Of a stretch of DNA of 7,203 nt, positions 1 to 6,241 are shown in pieces; position 1 is the first letter of the stretch, and each line of letters begins with the position of its first letter. A program made the position numbers and the translations under genes. A model generated the notes under the pieces. That model was given only the letters and a program-made list of their open reading frames with translations, was not told the DNA's origin and did not search any database. Source of the DNA: UBA7887 sp964408735 (GTDB lineage: Bacteria > Pseudomonadota > Alphaproteobacteria > UBA7887). The stretch spans positions 1-7,203 of the forward strand of contig CAYPAX010000154.1 of the NCBI GenBank assembly GCA_964408735.1, given 5' to 3'.

Positions 1-50
1 TTCATCGTCTGGGAGTGAGAATCAGCAAAGCCACTTAATCAACGGGCTGT
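1..50. other. Foreign sequence at the MATE break point, possible mobile-element end
   Basis: These bases abut the point where the MATE reading frame ends prematurely and do not continue that protein in any frame. They are visibly less GC-rich than the rest of the window. On the plus strand short open tails end here: one frame stops at 16–18 and another at 36–38. This could be the last residues of a transposase followed by a terminal repeat, but I cannot name an insertion-sequence family. The junction bases (TTAG at 50–53, or TA at 51–52) fit target sites duplicated by some transposons, such as YTAR for the IS5 group or TA for IS630/mariner. A simple deletion or an assembly edge is also possible. 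Confidence 0.35.
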
Positions 51-883
51 TAGGACAGAAAACCTTGCAGCAGCAGCAGAATGCCGTTGGCGGCCAGCAC
101 CTCGTCGCCGAAGCGGGCGCCGAGCACGGTCATCATCGAAAAGCTGGTGATGACCAGCAGCGTGCGCACCAGGATATTCCCATTGAGACGCAACAGCGCC
201 GCCAGCTGCGCTCGCTCCAGCGCTGTGGCCCAGGGCCAGGCCGGCGCCAAGTGCCTGCCATGGGCCACGATCACGGCGATACCGGCGCCGGCGCCGAGCC
301 ATTGCGCGATGACCGTGGCCACCCCGACGCCGGCCACGTTCATCTCCAGCCCGCGGGCCAATGCCACATCGAGCACGATGTTGCTGCCGTTGATGAGCAA
401 TTGCAGCCACAGCCCCGTGCCCATGCGCTGGCGGGCGATCAGCCAGCCGAGCACGACCATGTTGAGCAGCGCCGCCGGCGCGCCCCAGATGCGGATGGCG
501 AGATAGCGCCCGGCCTCCGCCGTTACCGCCTCGCTCGGCGCGATGATGGCCAGCGCGCCTTCGATCAGCGGCCATTGCAGGGCCACCAGACCAAGCCCAA
601 AAGTGACCGCCAGCACCGCGCCGCGCAGGAAGGCGGCGATCACCGCCTCGCCGTCGCCCGCGCCATGGGCCTGGGCGACGACGCCGGTGGTGCCCATGCG
701 CAGGAAACCGAAGCCCCAATAGAGAAACGAGAACACCGTGCTGCCGACCGCAACGGCGCCGATCTCGGCGGCGCCCAAGTGTCCGATCACGGCAGTATCG
801 ACAGCGCCGAGCAGGGGAATGGTCAGATTGGCGAGGATGTTGGGCAGCGCCAGGCGCCAGACCCGCAAGGACGTGACGCTCAC
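50..883 (-). pseudogene. MATE-family (DinF/NorM-like) multidrug exporter, C-terminally truncated
   Basis: The 277-residue product is the first part of a MATE cation/drug antiporter of the inner membrane. The family is normally about 440 residues with 12 membrane helices. The N-terminal R-x-W-x-x-A-L-P-N segment (residues 7–15) and the first helix with DTAVIGHLG (29–37) are characteristic. Further hydrophobic segments lie near 41–62, 83–105, 134–150, 157–177, 184–207 and 236–256. The frame stops at a TAA just inside what should be helix 8, so the second six-helix bundle is missing and the product should not transport. The GTG start at 883 overlaps the TGA of the upstream gene (GTGA), implying translational coupling. 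No good Shine-Dalgarno sequence is seen. Identity is secure; calling it a pseudogene assumes the stop is not an assembly artefact. Confidence 0.8.
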
Positions 884-1503
884 AGATCGCCGGCGTGGAT
901 CACGTGGATCAGCTCGTAAAGCGCCGCCGGCTCGCCGCCAATCACCGCGCGCAGGCTTGCAGCATCGGCGCCTTCGACCAGGCCCAGCCAGGCGTCGAGC
1001 TCGTCTGGCCCCTGGCGCACACGGGTCTCGGCGCTGTCGTTGTGGGTCAGCTCGGGCACGCCCGCACAGAGGTGTGCCGCGACGATGCCGGGGGCCTCGA
1101 GCAAACCCGCCATGCCATCGGCAAAACGCTTCGCCGCCGCCTCGTCCGCCGGCCGCAAGGCCGCCAGCGCGCCGCCGACACCCCGGCCGGCGCTTGCCTC
1201 GACGCGGCAGACGGTGCGATGCATGTTGACGAATTGCGCCAGCATCTCACTGGTCAGCGGCGTCGGGTCGTCGAGGCGGGCGCGATAGGCGTCCGAGACC
1301 ATGGCTTCGGGGCCATCGCACTCGTAAAGCGCGCCATAGGCCGGTGCGCCGTCAAGCGCACGGTAGCGCCGGCCACGGCGAAAGCCCGGCAGGCCCACCC
1401 GTTCCGCCAGGTGCTCGTCGCGATACCAGCCGTTGAAGCGCGTCTCGGCCGCAGGCGGAATGTCGTTCCAGACCGCCAGCAGGCCATTTCCAAGCAAAGC
1501 CAT
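880..1503 (-). CDS. Uncharacterised protein, probable dimeric alpha/beta-barrel (EthD/DUF4286-like)
   Basis: This 207-residue soluble protein has no signal peptide or membrane segment. After a short first strand (MALLGNGLLAVWND) comes a W-Y-R-D-E-H-L-x-E-R-V-G-x-P-G-F-x-R-x-R-R-Y block near residues 26–48. That pattern recalls dimeric ferredoxin-like alpha/beta-barrel proteins of the EthD/DUF4286 type, in which such histidines may line a pocket. A second half (about 125–207) with its own strand-like ends (GIVAAHLC, YELIHVIHA) suggests two tandem barrel units in one chain. No function can be assigned. I chose the ATG at 1503 because the protein fold begins there and a candidate promoter places the transcript start almost on it. 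A GTG at 1551 would add 16 residues with no visible merit. It is the first gene of a two-gene unit with the MATE gene, overlapping it by 4 bases. Confidence 0.7.
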   Translation of the reverse strand: MALLGNGLLAVWNDIPPAAETRFNGWYRDEHLAERVGLPGFRRGRRYRALDGAPAYGALYECDGPEAMVSDAYRARLDDPTPLTSEMLAQFVNMHRTVCRVEASAGRGVGGALAALRPADEAAAKRFADGMAGLLEAPGIVAAHLCAGVPELTHNDSAETRVRQGPDELDAWLGLVEGADAASLRAVIGGEPAALYELIHVIHAGDL

Positions 1504-1510
1504 GGCGCGA

Positions 1511-1539
1511 ACGGTAGGGGCTTGCCGCCGCGGGGTCAA
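1511..1539 (-). promoter_or_regulatory. Candidate sigma-70 promoter for the minus-strand unit, possibly leaderless
   Basis: Reading the minus strand, TTGACC (1539–1534) is followed by a 17-base spacer and TACCGT (1516–1511). Only 7 bases then separate it from the ATG at 1503. Transcription would begin at or next to the start codon, giving a leaderless mRNA. This agrees with the lack of any Shine-Dalgarno sequence before this ATG. The -35 element is strong; the -10 matches the consensus at only three of six positions. Prediction from pattern only. Confidence 0.4.
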
Positions 1540-1547
1540 CTCGTCCG

Positions 1548-1580
1548 CCACAAGCGCCGCGAGCTATGCTACAAGCGCAG
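1548..1580. repeat. Pair of 12-base direct repeats, 21 bases apart, in the divergent promoter region
   Basis: CCACAAGCGCCG (1548–1559) and CTACAAGCGCAG (1569–1580) agree at 10 of 12 positions and share the exact core ACAAGCGC. Their 21-base offset is two helical turns, so both would present the same face of the DNA to a bound protein. They sit between the two diverging gene units and flank a -10-like TATGCT (1565–1570). A regulator binding site for the PhzF unit is a reasonable guess; chance is not excluded in such GC-rich DNA. Confidence 0.4.
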
Positions 1581-1588
1581 ACGTCGGC

Positions 1589-1593
1589 AGGAG
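1589..1593 (+). promoter_or_regulatory. Ribosome binding site of the PhzF-family gene
   Basis: AGGAG lies 10 bases before the ATG at 1604 and an AGGG at 1595–1598 lies 5 bases before it. This decides the start. The frame is open back to an ATG at 1433, but that extension runs antisense through the neighbouring divergent gene and has no family similarity. Confidence 0.6.
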
Positions 1594-1603
1594 CAGGGCA
1601 GCG

Positions 1604-2395
1604 ATGACGAGACCGATTCAAGTGGTGGATGCGTTCACGGAGGCGGCTTTTGCCGGCAATCCGGCGGCCGTCTGCATGCTTGACGGGCCCGCCGAGCCGG
1701 CCTGGATGCAAAGCGTTGCTGCCGAGATGAACCTCTCGGAGACGGCTTTCCTGGTGCCCGGCGACGAGGCATTCGGCCTGCGCTGGTTCACGCCACGCCA
1801 AGAAGTGGACCTGTGCGGCCACGCCACCCTCGCCAGTGCCCATGTGCTGTGGCAGACCGGCGCGCTCGCCGCCGACGAACAAGCCAATTTCGATACCGCC
1901 AGCGGGCGCCTCAGCGCGGCCCGCAACGGCGATTGGATCACGCTCGATTTTCCTGCCGAGCCGGTCACGGAAGCCAAGGCGCCGGCCGCCATATCCGACG
2001 GCCTCGACAGCCTGCCGCGCTGGAGCGGGCGCAACCGCATGGACTGGCTGATCGAGCTCGACGGCGAAGGCGTGCTGCGCGGTCTGGCGCCGGATTTCGC
2101 GCGCCTGGCCCAGGTCGATTGCCGTGGCATCATCGTCACGGCGCCGGGCGGCACTGACGGGATCGATTTCGTCTCGCGCTTCTTTGCCCCGCGCGCGGGC
2201 GTCGACGAGGACCCGGTCACCGGCTCGGCCCATTGCGCGCTGGCCCCGTTCTGGGCCGCCCGCCTGGCGCGCGACGATATGGTGGCGGCGCAGTTGTCAT
2301 CCCGCGGTGGCCTCTTGCGCGTTTGCGCCCGCGGCGACAGGGTGGCGATCTCGGGCCGCGCCGTGACGGTTTGGAAAGGAGAGCTTCTGGCATGA
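1604..2395 (+). CDS. PhzF-family isomerase/epimerase
   Basis: The 263-residue protein has the usual length and landmarks of the PhzF/diaminopimelate-epimerase-fold family. The N-terminal V-x-D-A-F-T-x-x-x-F-x-G-N-P-A-A-V block is at residues 7–23. The catalytic glutamate is E46 in NLSETAF. The D-L-C-G-H-A-T motif is at 69–75, and the DEDPVTGSAH motif opening the second half is at 201–210. PhzF itself isomerises dihydro-3-hydroxyanthranilate in phenazine synthesis by acid/base proton shift. Most relatives have unknown substrates, and no other phenazine genes are here, so only the family is assigned. All key residues are present, so it should be active. It is the first gene of a plus-strand unit. 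Its TGA overlaps the next ATG (ATGA at 2392–2395). Confidence 0.9.
   Translation: MTRPIQVVDAFTEAAFAGNPAAVCMLDGPAEPAWMQSVAAEMNLSETAFLVPGDEAFGLRWFTPRQEVDLCGHATLASAHVLWQTGALAADEQANFDTASGRLSAARNGDWITLDFPAEPVTEAKAPAAISDGLDSLPRWSGRNRMDWLIELDGEGVLRGLAPDFARLAQVDCRGIIVTAPGGTDGIDFVSRFFAPRAGVDEDPVTGSAHCALAPFWAARLARDDMVAAQLSSRGGLLRVCARGDRVAISGRAVTVWKGELLA
2375..2381 (+). promoter_or_regulatory. Ribosome binding site of the hydratase-family gene
   Basis: AAAGGAG inside the end of the PhzF-family gene lies 10 bases before the ATG at 2392 (13 before the adjacent ATG at 2395). It supports starting the hydratase here rather than at the upstream in-frame extension to 2233. The gene thus has its own ribosome site as well as a coupled stop/start. 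Confidence 0.6.
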
Positions 2396-3183
2396 TGAGC
2401 GCCTCGGCAATCGATGGGGCGGCAAAGCGCCTGGCCCGTGGCAGGCTGGAGGGTGCCCGCCTCGGTGCCCTGCCGCAGACCTCTCGTCCCGGCGACGAGG
2501 CCGACGCCTATGCGGTGCAGGAGCGCCTGCACGCCATTCTGAGCGCCGCCGGCCGGGGACATGTGGCGGGCCATAAGGTCGGTTGCACGACGGAGGTCAT
2601 GCAGCGCTACCTCAAGATCGACAATCCCTGCTCCGGCGCCATCTTCGACGGCCTGGCCCATCAGGGTGACGGCGCCTTCGCCCATGGCGACTTCCAGCAT
2701 CTCGGCGTCGAATGCGAGATCGCGGTCAGCCTCGCCGCCGATCTGCCGGGCGGGCATGTCTACGATCAGGAAAGCGTCGGCGATGCCGTGCGAACCGTGA
2801 TGGCGGCAATCGAAGTGGTCAACGATCGCTTTATCGACTATCGCAGCATCGATACGCCGACCCTGATCGCCGACGACTTCTTCGCCGCCGGCTGCGTGCT
2901 CGGCCGTCCCGTGTCCGACTGGCGCGACCTCGACCTGGCGACGCTGCCCGGGCATATGAGCATCAACGGCAAGGAGGTCGGCAAGGGTCTCGGCGGCGAC
3001 ATTCTCGGCCATCCTTTCGTGGCGCTCGCCTGGCTCGCCAACCGCCGCGCCGAGGCCGGCCTGCCGCTCAGGGCCGGCGAGTTCGTCCTGCTCGGCAGCC
3101 TGGTACAAACCCAGTGGGTTGAGCGGGGCGCGCTGGTCGAGGTCGAGATCGCGGAGCTCGGCAGGGCCGTCGCGCGCTTTTGA
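2392..3183 (+). CDS. 2-keto-4-pentenoate hydratase-family protein (MhpD-like)
   Basis: The 263-residue cytoplasmic enzyme belongs to the fumarylacetoacetase-like fold group containing 2-hydroxypenta-2,4-dienoate hydratase (MhpD), HpcG and 4-oxalocrotonate decarboxylase. Visible landmarks are G-H-K-V-G (60–64, conserved lysine K62), the metal-binding pair E107 and E109 in GVECEIA, and a third acid E141 in IEVVNDRF. The C-terminal GEFVLLGSLVQTQW strand block is typical of the family. Such enzymes bind Mg2+ or Mn2+ and add water to, or decarboxylate, 2-oxo/enol dienoates, commonly in aromatic meta-cleavage pathways. No dioxygenase, aldolase or dehydrogenase of such a pathway lies nearby, so the substrate is open. 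It overlaps the PhzF gene before it (ATGA) and the exporter after it (TTGA), so the three are probably translated together. Start at 2392 or 2395 cannot be separated. Confidence 0.85.
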   Translation: MMSASAIDGAAKRLARGRLEGARLGALPQTSRPGDEADAYAVQERLHAILSAAGRGHVAGHKVGCTTEVMQRYLKIDNPCSGAIFDGLAHQGDGAFAHGDFQHLGVECEIAVSLAADLPGGHVYDQESVGDAVRTVMAAIEVVNDRFIDYRSIDTPTLIADDFFAAGCVLGRPVSDWRDLDLATLPGHMSINGKEVGKGLGGDILGHPFVALAWLANRRAEAGLPLRAGEFVLLGSLVQTQWVERGALVEVEIAELGRAVARF

Positions 3184-4361
3184 CCCGCCGCGGCACGCTC
3201 GTCCTGCTGACCGCGCTGGTCGGCGTCGGCCCGCTGACCACCGATCTCTATCTGCCTTCCCTGCCCGGCATGGCACGCGCCTTCGCGACCACGCCCGACA
3301 AGGTGCAGCTCACCCTGATCCTGTTCATGGCGGCTTACGGCCTGGCGCAACTCATCTATGGCCCGTTGTCCGACCGCTATGGCCGCCGCCCGGTATTGCT
3401 CTGCGGCTTGGCCCTGTTCGCCGTCACCAGTGCCACCTGCGCCCTGGCCGGCTCCATCGGCGCCCTGATCGCCCTGCGGGTCGGACAGGCGCTCGGCGCT
3501 TGTGGTGCGCCGGTGCTGGCGCGGGCCATCGTGCGCGATCTTTTCGAAGGTGCCGCTGCCGTGCGCGCCCTCAGCCTGGTCGGCGCCGCCATGGCCCTGG
3601 TGCCGGTGCTGGCGCCGGTCGCCGGCGGCTTTCTCGAAGAGGCCTTCGGCTGGCGCGCTGGTTTTCTGCTTTTGGCGGCACTCGGTGCCATCCTCCTGGT
3701 CTCGACATGGGCGGCATTGCCCGAGACCAATAGCCGGCCGAGCGCCGAGCCACTGACCCCCGCCCGCCTTGCCCTCGGCTATGGCCGCCTGCTGGCCAGC
3801 CGCACCTATGTCGGCTTCGTGGTCGGCGTCGGCGGCGCATTTGCCGGCCTGGCTCTGTTTCTCGCCGAATCGTCCTTCGTGCTGATCGACGCCATGGGCC
3901 TGACCCCGAGCGCCTTCGGCCTCGCCTTCGCGGTGGTGGCGGCGGGCTACATGGCCGGCAATCTCCTGAGCGCGCGCCTCGCCGGGCGTCATGCCTCGCT
4001 CACCCTCTGCCGCGCCGGCATCGTGCTTTGCCTTGCCGCAGGCCTGGCGATGAGCCTGGCCTGGCTCGCCGGTGCCGACCGCCCCGCCGCCGTGATCGTG
4101 CCGATGTGCGTCTTCATGCTCGGCTTCGGCCTGGTCATGCCCAACGGCGTCGCCGGCGCCATCGCCCCCTGGCCCGAGCGGGCGGGCGCCGCCTCCGCCT
4201 TTCTCGGCTTCTGTCAGATGCTCGCGTCGGCCGTTGCCGTCTTCGTCGCCAGCCGTATCCCCCACGACGACCAGTCGGCGTTGGCGCTCGGCACCGCCAT
4301 CGTCGCCGCCGTCGGCCTGGCGGCCTTCCTCTGGCTGGTGCCGAAGACTGAGCAGCGCTAG
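3180..4361 (+). CDS. MFS exporter, Bcr/CflA drug-resistance subfamily
   Basis: The 393-residue, strongly hydrophobic protein has about 12 predicted membrane helices and the normal length for a 12-helix drug:H+ antiporter of the inner membrane. The start region (T-D-L-Y-L-P-S-L-P near residues 21–29) and the loop 2–3 motif A, G-P-L-S-D-R-Y-G-R-R-P (about 61–71), are diagnostic. The helix-4 block RVGQALGACGAPVLARAIVRD (split here as RVGQALGACG and APVLARAIVRD) is typical of the Bcr/CflA branch. The TTG start at 3180 overlaps the hydratase TGA (TTGA). It is the only start that keeps helix 1, and it has only a weak AGGG at 3163–3166, so translation probably depends on coupling. Its position suggests export of the product or substrate of the two enzymes. 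Specificity is unknown. Confidence 0.9.
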   Translation: MTRRGTLVLLTALVGVGPLTTDLYLPSLPGMARAFATTPDKVQLTLILFMAAYGLAQLIYGPLSDRYGRRPVLLCGLALFAVTSATCALAGSIGALIALRVGQALGACGAPVLARAIVRDLFEGAAAVRALSLVGAAMALVPVLAPVAGGFLEEAFGWRAGFLLLAALGAILLVSTWAALPETNSRPSAEPLTPARLALGYGRLLASRTYVGFVVGVGGAFAGLALFLAESSFVLIDAMGLTPSAFGLAFAVVAAGYMAGNLLSARLAGRHASLTLCRAGIVLCLAAGLAMSLAWLAGADRPAAVIVPMCVFMLGFGLVMPNGVAGAIAPWPERAGAASAFLGFCQMLASAVAVFVASRIPHDDQSALALGTAIVAAVGLAAFLWLVPKTEQR

Positions 4362-4373
4362 GCTAGTCGGCAC

Positions 4374-4378
4374 GGAGG
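4374..4378 (+). promoter_or_regulatory. Ribosome binding site of the cyclase gene
   Basis: GGAGG, extended by two further G, lies 8 bases before the ATG at 4387 in the 25-base gap after the exporter. It is the strongest Shine-Dalgarno sequence in the window. It fixes the start at MADATRRL rather than at the open extension that runs back into the exporter in another frame. Confidence 0.75.
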
Positions 4379-4386
4379 GGACACAG

Positions 4387-6153
4387 ATGGCGGATGCCAC
4401 GCGCAGACTGGCGGCGATACTGGCGGCGGATGTCGCCGGCTACAGCCGCCTGATGGGCGATGACGAGGCGGCCACGGTGGCCGCGCTCAATTCCGCGCGC
4501 AGCGTGTTCCGGCAACATATCGCGGCCCAGGGCGGGCGCGTGATCGATACCGCTGGCGACAGCGTGCTCGCCACATTCGACAGCGTGGTGCAATCCGTGA
4601 CCTGTGCCCTTGCCGTGCAAAGCGAGCTTGCCGAGGCCAATGGGACCAGGCCCGAGAACCGCCGCATGCTGTTTCGCATCGGCGTCAATCTCGGCGATAT
4701 CATCGCCCAGGACGACGGCACCATCTACGGCGATGGCGTCAACATCGCCGCGCGCCTCGAGGGGCTGGCAGCCCCTGGCGGTATCGCCCTCTCCGGAAGC
4801 GCCTTCGATCAAGTGGACGGCAAGCTCGATCTCGATTTCGCCTTTCTCGGCGAGAAGGAGGTCAAGAACATCGCCCGCAAGGTGCGCGTCTACCAGGCTG
4901 GACCTGGCGAGCGAGCGCCCACACCGCAGCGCTCGGAAGCGACTTCGCCATCGATCGCCGTCCTGCCTTTCGACAACCTCGGCGGCGGCGAAGAGCAGGA
5001 CTATTTCGCCGACGGCATTTGCGAGGACCTGATCACCGAGCTCTCGCGCCTGCGCTGGCTGCAAGTCACGGCACGCAACTCCAGCTTCACCTACAAAGGC
5101 AAATCCGTCGACGTGACCCAGGTCGGGCGCGATCTCGGCGTGCGCTACATCGTCGAAGGCAGCGTGCGTCGCGGCGGCGACCGCCTGCGCATCTCAGCCC
5201 AGCTGATCGATGCGGCCAGCGGCACCCATGTCTGGGCCGAGCGTTACGATCGCGACTTCTCGGACATGTTCGCCCTGCAGGACGAGATCACCGAGACCCT
5301 GGTCGCTGCCCTGGTGCGCGAGGTCGGCGTGGTGGAGCAGGACCGGGCGCATCGCAAGCCGCCGGAAACGCTCGATGCCTGGGAGACCTATCAGCGCGGC
5401 ATGTGGCATTGCTGGAAAGTGACACCCGACAGCGTGCGCCAGGCAGAAGGCATCCTGAGCCAGGCCTGCGCGATGGATCCGGAGTTTGCCGAGGCGCTGG
5501 CCAGCCTCGCCTATGTGCAATTCCTCTTGGCATTCATGGGCTGGGCTGAGGCCGGCCACGATCGTGTCGCGCTGCTCGAGACGGCACTGGACAACGCCAG
5601 ACGCGCCATCGCTCTGGACAGGCAGAGCGCCATGGCCCACATGGCGCACGGGCGCGTGCTTCTGGCCATGGCGCAGCGCGACGAGGCGATCGCGGCCATG
5701 GAACACGCGCTGAGCCTCAACCCCAGCATGGCGCTGGCCTATTTCGGTCTCGGCATGGCGCAGAACTTTGCCGCCCGCCCTGACGAGGCCATCGTCAATC
5801 TCGAAAAGGCCATCGCGCTGAGCCCGCGGGACCCGGTGAGCTTTGCTTTCTATACCGTGCGCGGCTTCGCCTCCTTGCAGCAAGGCGACATCGAGACCGC
5901 GCTCGACTATGCCCGGCGCGCGGTGCGGGAGAACACTCCCTACGCGCTGCCCAGCGCCTTGCTGGCAGCCTGCCTTGGCCTGCTCGGCCGTGAGGCGGAA
6001 GCGCGGGAGGCGGTGCGCGAGGTCTTCGCCCGCGACCCGGACTTCACGCCGCTCAAGGCCGTCGCCACCCTGTCGCCGCTCGACCCGGACTCCCTTGTGA
6101 AATCCATGGGCACCTGGATCGAGGGCCTGCGGAAGGCCGGCCTCGACGCCTGA
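4387..6153 (+). CDS. Class III adenylate/guanylate cyclase with TolB-like and TPR domains
   Basis: This 588-residue, apparently cytoplasmic protein has three parts. A cyclase homology domain (about 7–170) shows the metal-binding aspartates D15 (ILAADVAGYSRLM) and D58 (TAGDSV) and the transition-state residues N119 and R123 in GDGVNIAARLE. After a Pro/Thr/Ser-containing linker, a TolB N-terminal-like domain (about 189–310) begins IAVLPFDNL and contains YIVEGSVRR and THVWAERYDR. TPR-like helical repeats (about 331–560) end with a GTWIEGLRKAGL tail. This architecture is common in rhizobia and related alphaproteobacteria. It makes cAMP or cGMP, with the C-terminal parts probably sensing or binding partners. 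The purine-recognition lysine position is aspartate (D54) and the partner position is T112, so nucleotide choice is uncertain. The gene begins 25 bases after the exporter and could be the fourth gene of that unit. Confidence 0.9.
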   Translation: MADATRRLAAILAADVAGYSRLMGDDEAATVAALNSARSVFRQHIAAQGGRVIDTAGDSVLATFDSVVQSVTCALAVQSELAEANGTRPENRRMLFRIGVNLGDIIAQDDGTIYGDGVNIAARLEGLAAPGGIALSGSAFDQVDGKLDLDFAFLGEKEVKNIARKVRVYQAGPGERAPTPQRSEATSPSIAVLPFDNLGGGEEQDYFADGICEDLITELSRLRWLQVTARNSSFTYKGKSVDVTQVGRDLGVRYIVEGSVRRGGDRLRISAQLIDAASGTHVWAERYDRDFSDMFALQDEITETLVAALVREVGVVEQDRAHRKPPETLDAWETYQRGMWHCWKVTPDSVRQAEGILSQACAMDPEFAEALASLAYVQFLLAFMGWAEAGHDRVALLETALDNARRAIALDRQSAMAHMAHGRVLLAMAQRDEAIAAMEHALSLNPSMALAYFGLGMAQNFAARPDEAIVNLEKAIALSPRDPVSFAFYTVRGFASLQQGDIETALDYARRAVRENTPYALPSALLAACLGLLGREAEAREAVREVFARDPDFTPLKAVATLSPLDPDSLVKSMGTWIEGLRKAGLDA

Positions 6154-6157
6154 GGGT

Positions 6158-6214
6158 CCGGAATGCAGCGCGGTCTTGCCACGGCCTCGTCGCGATGCGT
6201 AATCTGCATTCCGG
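6158..6214. repeat. Perfect 11-base inverted repeat with 35-base spacer
   Basis: CCGGAATGCAG (6158–6168) and CTGCATTCCGG (6204–6214) are exact reverse complements. A third copy of the core, GGAATGC, follows at 6227–6233 in the first orientation, next to the start of the GNAT gene. There is no T-run after the right arm, so this is not an ordinary intrinsic terminator for the cyclase. The arms bracket a candidate promoter (6176–6205), so an operator is the favoured reading. An RNA hairpin is the alternative. Confidence 0.65.
6176..6205 (+). promoter_or_regulatory. Candidate promoter of the GNAT–Rrf2 unit
   Basis: TTGCCA (6176–6181, five of six consensus bases) is followed after 18 bases by TAATCT (6200–6205, three of six). 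The transcript would begin near 6212, inside the right arm of the inverted repeat and about 30 bases before the likely ATG. The match is modest, but this is the only place between the cyclase and the next gene where a promoter fits. Confidence 0.35.
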
Positions 6215-6241
6215 TACCATGATGCGGGAATGCGAAACGCC

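Noticed and set aside
65..919. A 284-codon plus-strand frame opposite the MATE gene
   Set aside because: It is Gln, His, Arg and Gly-rich with no motif. The minus-strand frame is a clear MATE exporter.
1504..1551. Upstream GTG start at 1551 for the barrel-like protein
   Set aside because: It adds 16 residues without family features, has no ribosome site and would include the candidate promoter in the coding sequence.
1604..3183. Phenazine synthesis or aromatic meta-cleavage operon
   Set aside because: The PhzF and hydratase families suggest either, but no other phz genes and no ring-cleavage dioxygenase, aldolase or dehydrogenase are present. Only the family assignments stand.
1618..3276. 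A 552-codon open frame on the minus strand, antisense to the PhzF and hydratase genes
   Set aside because: It is a shadow of high third-position GC in the real genes. Its composition is low-complexity (Arg, Gly, Ala, Gln-rich), with no family motif, while the plus-strand frames carry intact catalytic motifs.
2838..4400. A 520-codon open frame on the minus strand across the exporter gene
   Set aside because: It is rich in Gly, Gln, Glu, His and Ala, which is typical of antisense reading of a GC-rich membrane-protein gene. It has no recognisable domain.
6158..6214. Intrinsic terminator after the cyclase gene
   Set aside because: The arms are long and exact, but the 35-base loop is large and no run of T follows the right arm. 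The bases after it read TACCATGATG.
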